DNA of 7,288 nt from an uncultured Myxococcales bacterium. Its GTDB lineage: Bacteria > Myxococcota_A > UBA9042. The position numbers and the translations under genes were made by a program. Under the pieces are notes generated by a model. It saw nothing but the letters and a program-made list of their open reading frames with translations, was not told the origin of the DNA and did no database searches. The stretch is taken from NCBI GenBank assembly GCA_937915965.1, contig CALGHC010000402.1:1-7288 (forward strand), in the 5' to 3' direction. This document shows, one piece after another, positions 3,833 through 7,288 of this stretch; the first letter of the stretch is position 1; each line of letters starts with the position of its first letter.

Positions 3833-5707
3833 TCAATCGAGCTTGAACGTCTCCTGCCAGTTCTCCCGATCCTCCCAGTTGGGCTGGTCGGTCTTCTTGA
3901 TCAGGTAGTTCTCAAGGACCAGGTAGTCGATCTCCGTGCGCATGAAGCAGCGATACGCGTCCTCTGGCGTGCAGACGATCGGCTCGCCGCGCACGTTGAA
4001 GCTGGTGTTGATGACCAGTCCGCAGCCCGTCTGCGCCTCGAAGGCGGAGATCAGGGCGTGGTAGCGCGGGCTCGTCTCAGCGCGGACCGACTGCACGCGC
4101 GCTGAGAAGTCGACGTGGGTGATGGCGGGGATGTCCGAGCGCGGTCGCTTGACCCAGGTGTGCACGTCAAGGTCGCGTTCGTCGCCCTGCGGCGGGTTGC
4201 AACGCGATGGCTGGACCTGGGCGACCAGCAGCATGTACGGCGAGGGTTGGTCGAGCTCAAAATAGGTCGAGATGCGCTCTTCGAGCACGCTCGGCGCGAA
4301 CGGTCGGAACGACTCGCGGTACTTGATCTTCAGGTTCATCACCGACTGCATCTTCGCCGAGCGCGGGTCGCCGATGATCGAGCGGTTGCCGAGCGCACGT
4401 GGCCCGAACTCCATCCGCCCCTGGAGCAGACCGATAACCTTCTCGTCGGCGATGTGCGCGGCGATGGTGGTCGCCCAGTCGTCGTCGGAGAGCTTCGTAT
4501 AGATGTAACCGTGGGCGTCGAGGTACGCGCCGATCTGGTCGTTGGAGAACTGCGGACCGAGGCATGCCCCACGCATGGCGTCGTGCCCGTCTGTCGTGCG
4601 CGGCTTGCCGAACTTCTCGTGGTACGCGTACAGCGCGCAGCCGACCGCGCCACCGGCATCTCCCGCGGCGGGCTGAATCCAGATGTTGTCGAAGATGCCC
4701 GCGCGCAGCAGCTTGCCGTTGGCGACGCAGTTCAGCGCGACCCCCCCAGCGAGGCAGAGGTTGCGCTTGCCGGTCGACTCGCGCGCGTGGCGAGCGATCC
4801 GCAGGACGATCTCTTCCGTCACCTCTTGGATGGATTTGGCGATGTCCATCTCGCGCCGGGTGATCGGCGCCTCGGCCTCACGCGCCGGCCCGCCGAAGAG
4901 CGCGTCGAATTTGGCGCTGGTCATCACCACGCCGTCGAGATAGCCAAAGTAGCTCATGTCGAGGCGGAACGAGCCGTCGGCCTTCAGGTCGATGAGCTTG
5001 TCGAGGATGAGCTGGGTGTAGGTGCCCTCGCCGTAGGGCGCGAGGCCCATCAGCTTGTACTCGCCCGAGTTGACGCGAAAGCCGGTGTAGTACGTGAACG
5101 CCGAGTAGATCAGCCCGAGCGAATGCGGGAAATCGATCTGCTCGACGATCCGCAGCTTGTTGCCCTCGCCGACCCCGATGGTGGCGGTCGCCCACTCGCC
5201 GACGCCGTCGAGGGTCACGACGGCGGCCTCCTCGTAGGGTGACGGGTAGAAGGCGCTCGCCGCGTGCGAGATGTGGTGCTCGGGGAAGATCACCTCGTTG
5301 GGCGCCTCGACTCCCATGCCGCGCAGCGCGTCGACGATGGTCGACTCGATCCAGATCTTCTCGCGCAGCCAGAGCGGGACCGCCTGCATGAAGGGGCCCA
5401 GCCCCTTGGGCGCGACCGCGAAGTAGGTCTCGAGGATCCGGTGGAACTTGAGGATCGGCATGTCGTAGAAGGCGACAGCATCGAGGCCGCCACCGCCGAG
5501 GTCGCCGACGCCGAGGTCGCCACCGCCGAGGTCGCCGACGCCGATGCCGCCCTCAGCGAGGCAATAACGGATCGCGTTCGCCGGGAAGTCGAGGTCGTGC
5601 TTCTTGCGGGTGAAGCGCTCCTCCTGGGCAGCTGCGACGATCACGCCATCTTCGATGAGGCATGCGGCGGCGTCGTGATAGAAGCAACTGATTCCGAGGA
5701 TCTTCAC
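3833..5707 (-). CDS. Carbamoyltransferase, NodU/CmcH/TobZ family
   Basis: This 624-aa protein is close to the usual family length. Members make carbamoyl-adenylate from carbamoyl phosphate and ATP, then pass the carbamoyl group to a hydroxyl of a sugar, antibiotic or glycan. The N-terminal Kae1-like ASKHA domain starts at once (MKILGISCFYHDAAACLIEDG, EERFTRKKHD). It carries the metal/nucleotide motif HHISHAAS, with H144 and H148 as HxxxH, D167 in TLDGVGEW, and D350 in QPAAGDAGGAVG. These correspond to the TobZ ligands H114, H118, D137 and D338. The C-terminal YrdC-like domain has QGRMEFGPRALGNRSI (429-444), RESFRPFAPSV (464-474) and NTSFNVRGEPI (567-577). No key residue is missing. A GTG start at 5707 is chosen because GGAGG lies 5 nt before it and the family N-terminus begins there. 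The open frame continues to 6235 but without homology. The start overlaps the SxtJ-like stop (GTGA). Residues 53-73 hold an unusual Gly/Asp/Leu repeat. Confidence 0.96.
   Translation of the reverse strand: MKILGISCFYHDAAACLIEDGVIVAAAQEERFTRKKHDLDFPANAIRYCLAEGGIGVGDLGGGDLGVGDLGGGGLDAVAFYDMPILKFHRILETYFAVAPKGLGPFMQAVPLWLREKIWIESTIVDALRGMGVEAPNEVIFPEHHISHAASAFYPSPYEEAAVVTLDGVGEWATATIGVGEGNKLRIVEQIDFPHSLGLIYSAFTYYTGFRVNSGEYKLMGLAPYGEGTYTQLILDKLIDLKADGSFRLDMSYFGYLDGVVMTSAKFDALFGGPAREAEAPITRREMDIAKSIQEVTEEIVLRIARHARESTGKRNLCLAGGVALNCVANGKLLRAGIFDNIWIQPAAGDAGGAVGCALYAYHEKFGKPRTTDGHDAMRGACLGPQFSNDQIGAYLDAHGYIYTKLSDDDWATTIAAHIADEKVIGLLQGRMEFGPRALGNRSIIGDPRSAKMQSVMNLKIKYRESFRPFAPSVLEERISTYFELDQPSPYMLLVAQVQPSRCNPPQGDERDLDVHTWVKRPRSDIPAITHVDFSARVQSVRAETSPRYHALISAFEAQTGCGLVINTSFNVRGEPIVCTPEDAYRCFMRTEIDYLVLENYLIKKTDQPNWEDRENWQETFKLD
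5491..5550 (-). repeat. In-frame 30-bp duplication inside the carbamoyltransferase gene
   Basis: 5491-5520 and 5521-5550 match at 28 of 30 positions. Each half is itself made of two similar 15-bp units. On the coding strand it encodes GIGVGDLGGGDLGVGDLGGG-type residues (about 53-73), placed between the early helix ending YCLAEGG and the conserved DAVAFYD strand. From memory, family members normally have a single short loop of the type GIxxxDLD here, so this copy has an expanded loop. Confidence 0.85.
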
Positions 5708-6177
5708 GGCGTCCTCCCGCCGGATCCGGACTTGCCGTCGTCGCGCCGCCGCCAGTAGGTCGTCGCCTCGGGGTCGAATCGTCGCCGCATGCGGTCGGAC
5801 GCGCCACGCCGAAAGGCCAAGCCAAACGGCAAGAAGATCAAGTAGAAGACGGGCACCATCAGCAGCCAGGTCATCGCCGTACCGACGGCCCGACCGAAGG
5901 CCGCGAGGCCCCGTTCGATCTGCGCGTAGGCGCCCAGCGGCGAGGCGCGCGAGACCAGGACCAGGAGCGCGGTGACGGCGAAGACGACCTTGGCGATCAG
6001 CGTCGCACCATAGGCAAACAGCAGGCTGGCCACGACCAGTCCGACGACTGCCTGGACCACGCCGCGCCGCCGGGCCGATCCAAGCCGCTCGACGCGAGCG
6101 CGTTCGGCCGCTTGGGCCCTGCCGGCGGGGTTCCAGATTGCTGCGGCCGCTTCGGGCCTCCCACGCATCGCTTGCAT
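5704..6177 (-). CDS. SxtJ-like inner-membrane protein
   Basis: This 157-aa protein has a basic, Ala/Arg-rich N-terminal third (1-39), two hydrophobic spans at about 40-58 and 60-76, and a third at about 97-122 (GRAVGTAMTWLLMVPVFYLIFLPFGLAF). It ends with the tail SDRMRRRFDPEATTYWRRRDD (127-147). The last span with FGLAFR and the D-x-x-RRRFDPEA-x-x-YW tail is the SxtJ family signature as I know it. The name comes from the saxitoxin cluster, but the family is widespread next to carbamoyltransferases and has no proven reaction. Its stop TGA (5704-5706) overlaps the carbamoyltransferase GTG, so the two are coupled. The start at 6177 is preceded by GAGG at a loose 11-nt distance. A second ATG at 6168 is possible and would give 154 residues. 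The gene is probably first in its operon, 111 nt after the molybdoenzyme gene. Confidence 0.85.
   Translation of the reverse strand: MQAMRGRPEAAAAIWNPAGRAQAAERARVERLGSARRRGVVQAVVGLVVASLLFAYGATLIAKVVFAVTALLVLVSRASPLGAYAQIERGLAAFGRAVGTAMTWLLMVPVFYLIFLPFGLAFRRGASDRMRRRFDPEATTYWRRRDDGKSGSGGRTP
5713..5717 (-). promoter_or_regulatory. Ribosome binding site GGAGG that sets the GTG start
   Basis: GGAGG lies 5 nt upstream of GTG at 5707, inside the last codons of the SxtJ-like gene. With the GTGA stop/start overlap it supports translational coupling. It also decides against the 800-codon extension of the frame. Confidence 0.75.
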
Positions 6178-6183
6178 CGCTTG
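6163..6183 (-). repeat. GCAAGCGAT direct repeat at the SxtJ-like start
   Basis: GCAAGCGAT occurs twice head to tail on the minus strand, with a further imperfect GAAGC copy before it. This creates two in-frame ATG codons (6177 and 6168), each preceded by the same AAGCG. It explains why the exact start is ambiguous. Confidence 0.5.
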
Positions 6184-6206
6184 CTTCGCCTCGAACAGAG
6201 ACGCGA

Positions 6207-6235
6207 AAACTACAGCGGCTGCCGAGCGTGCGCAA
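6207..6235 (-). promoter_or_regulatory. Weak candidate promoter for the SxtJ-carbamoyltransferase-DUF5989 operon
   Basis: In the 111-nt gap upstream of the operon the minus strand has TTGCGC (6230-6235), 17 nt, then TAGTTT (6207-6212). Each hexamer matches the sigma-70 consensus at only three positions. The spacing is ideal, though, and this is the only AT-containing patch in the gap. Transcription could equally read through from the molybdoenzyme gene. Confidence 0.2.
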
Positions 6236-6288
6236 TCGCGTCGGTCTGTCGCGGTCGCGGCGCCGGCTCGTCCTCGCCCAGGCGCCCG

Positions 6289-7251
6289 CTAGTACTTGCC
6301 CGGGCGCAGGCGCTCGGGCGGCACCTCGGCGTCGTAGGGATAGCCCAGCTCGACCCAGAAGCCGTCGACGGGGTGGTCGGTGAGCTCGATGCGCTCGATG
6401 GTCTTGGCGTTCTTGTAGCCAAGCAGCCGCGGAATCACGAGGCGCAGGGGAAAGCCGTGACGCAGCGGCAGGGAGAAGTCGTCGGCGCCGTAGGCCAGCA
6501 TCGTCTTGGGCTCCAGGGCGATGTCGAGCGGCAGCGACTCGTCGTATTTCTTGCCGTTGGGGGCCTGCACGCAGTGGAAGGTGACGTGGGTGGCGCCGGC
6601 CAGCGGCTTGGCGAGGTCAAAGAGGGTCGACATGTGCACGCCGTTCCAGGGGATGTCGTAGACAGACCAGCCCTCGACGCAGTGGAAGTCGGTGACCTGG
6701 TCCTGGCGCAGCAGGGCGATCAGGTCGGCGAACGACAACTCGATCGGCGTCTCGACCATCCCGTCGACGCGCAGCGACCAGGTCGCGATGATGGCCTCGG
6801 CGTCCTGGGGATCGACGGTGTTCTCGCCCCACGGCTTGATGGTGGTGTCGGCGTCGCTCGTCGGCGCGAAAGCGATCGAGGTCGGCGGTCCAGCGTCCGC
6901 GCCAGCCGGGTCGCCTGTGTCCAAGGTCGCGCCGGCGTCGGTCGCGGCGGTAACGTCTTCGCCGAGCCCTCCCGCTTCGGCCGGCGCAGCCGAGTCGGCA
7001 GACTGGCCGTCGGTCGCGTCGGTCGTGCCGGTCGTACCGCTCGCGTCGCCGCCCCCCAGGGGCTGCCCTGCCCCACCGCCGAGGTCCGAGCTGCCGTCCG
7101 GTGTGCAGCGCAGCGCCAGGCCCGCGAGCGAGAGGGCGCCCGCCTGACCCATCCAGCTGATCCAGCTGCGGCGGCTCATCGTCTTCCTGGCGACCTCAAA
7201 TGGGCGGCGGCGGCCTCCCTCAAGCAGCTCGGGTGGTTCTTTTCGGCTCAT
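6289..7251 (-). CDS. Tat-exported molybdopterin-dependent oxidoreductase (sulfite oxidase fold)
   Basis: This is a 320-aa protein from the ATG at 7251. A twin-arginine motif SRRSW (26-30) is followed by a hydrophobic stretch to about residue 48, so it is exported folded. C49 follows but its context (LALRC) is a poor lipobox. Residues 50-135 are a Gly/Ala/Asp/Thr/Ser-rich linker. The catalytic SUOX-type domain runs from about 137 to 320. VTDFHCVEGWS contains the expected molybdenum ligand C191, then PWNGV, HVTFHCVQAPNGKKYDESLPL, LAYGADDFSLPLRHGFPLRLVIPRLLGYKNAKTIERIEL and DGFWVELGYP. This is the sulfite oxidase/MsrP (YedY) superfamily fold without a heme or dimerisation domain. The substrate cannot be assigned. 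AAGAGG lies 6 nt before the ATG. ATG at 7179 (MSRRSW) is a rival start with its own AGGAAG. The frame also stays open to the window edge, so an upstream start is not excluded. Confidence 0.88.
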   Translation of the reverse strand: MSRKEPPELLEGGRRRPFEVARKTMSRRSWISWMGQAGALSLAGLALRCTPDGSSDLGGGAGQPLGGGDASGTTGTTDATDGQSADSAAPAEAGGLGEDVTAATDAGATLDTGDPAGADAGPPTSIAFAPTSDADTTIKPWGENTVDPQDAEAIIATWSLRVDGMVETPIELSFADLIALLRQDQVTDFHCVEGWSVYDIPWNGVHMSTLFDLAKPLAGATHVTFHCVQAPNGKKYDESLPLDIALEPKTMLAYGADDFSLPLRHGFPLRLVIPRLLGYKNAKTIERIELTDHPVDGFWVELGYPYDAEVPPERLRPGKY

Positions 7252-7257
7252 CAACCA

Positions 7258-7263
7258 CCTCTT
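7258..7263 (-). promoter_or_regulatory. Ribosome binding site AAGAGG for the molybdoenzyme
   Basis: AAGAGG stands 6 nt before ATG 7251. A competing AGGAAG (7183-7188) precedes ATG 7179. I favour 7251 but only modestly, since both forms keep the twin-arginine signal. Confidence 0.45.
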
Positions 7264-7288
7264 GCGCCGCAGGTCGTATGGCGGGCGG

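Noticed and set aside
4115..5242. A 375-codon open frame on the plus strand, antisense to the carbamoyltransferase
   Set aside because: It is wholly inside a gene with clear family motifs. Its translation is Val/Asp/Arg/Leu-rich without any domain, as expected for the complement of biased G+C-rich codons.
5708..6235. An N-terminal extension of the carbamoyltransferase frame to 800 residues
   Set aside because: The family N-terminus and a GGAGG site place the start at GTG 5707. The extension overlaps the SxtJ-like gene in another frame and has no homology-like sequence.

Overview
The window is G+C-rich throughout (roughly two thirds G+C by eye) with dense, codon-biased coding. I read it as chromosomal DNA of a deltaproteobacterial or myxobacterial-type Gram-negative (Myxococcota/Bradymonadota-like). 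The reasons are the secreted protein with DCAGxCxGTA repeats, the cysteine-rich lipoprotein, the long Ala/Gly/Asp/Thr linker behind a twin-arginine signal, and the carbamoyltransferase/SxtJ/DUF5989 operon. The placement is inference from style, not from a marker gene. I saw no rRNA, tRNA, CRISPR array, insertion sequence, integrase or phage gene.

Layout from left to right. (1) 3-920 (+) is the 3' part of a secreted protein with four 12-residue Cys repeats and a beta-propeller-like C-terminal domain. A hairpin at 965-1010 separates it from a convergent gene. (2) 1078-1563 (-) is a small NTF2/SnoaL-like protein with a 355-bp upstream gap holding a 17-bp direct repeat. (3) 1919-2458 (-) is a lipoprotein made of three six-cysteine modules. 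(4) A 327-bp divergent intergenic region follows. (5) About 2786-3574 (+) is a Gly/Ala-rich exported or membrane protein whose N-terminal end crosses a 9-bp tandem repeat. (6) 3650-6177 (-) is a tight three-gene operon, transcribed right to left: an SxtJ-like membrane protein, a NodU/CmcH/TobZ-family carbamoyltransferase, and a 54-aa DUF5989-like membrane peptide. (7) 6289-7251 (-) is a Tat-exported sulfite-oxidase-fold molybdopterin oxidoreductase whose 5' end lies at or near the window edge.

The most coherent system is the carbamoyltransferase operon. The SxtJ-like stop and the carbamoyltransferase GTG start overlap as GTGA, and the small membrane protein begins 18 nt after the carbamoyltransferase stop. 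A cytosolic O-carbamoyl-transfer enzyme is thus made together with two small inner-membrane proteins. This fits modification of a membrane-associated or exported substrate such as a glycan or lipid-linked sugar, but the substrate cannot be read from the sequence. The molybdenum enzyme upstream is on the same strand with a 111-nt gap, so it may or may not share the transcript. The remaining genes are mostly envelope or secreted proteins of unknown function, with no obvious functional link to the operon.
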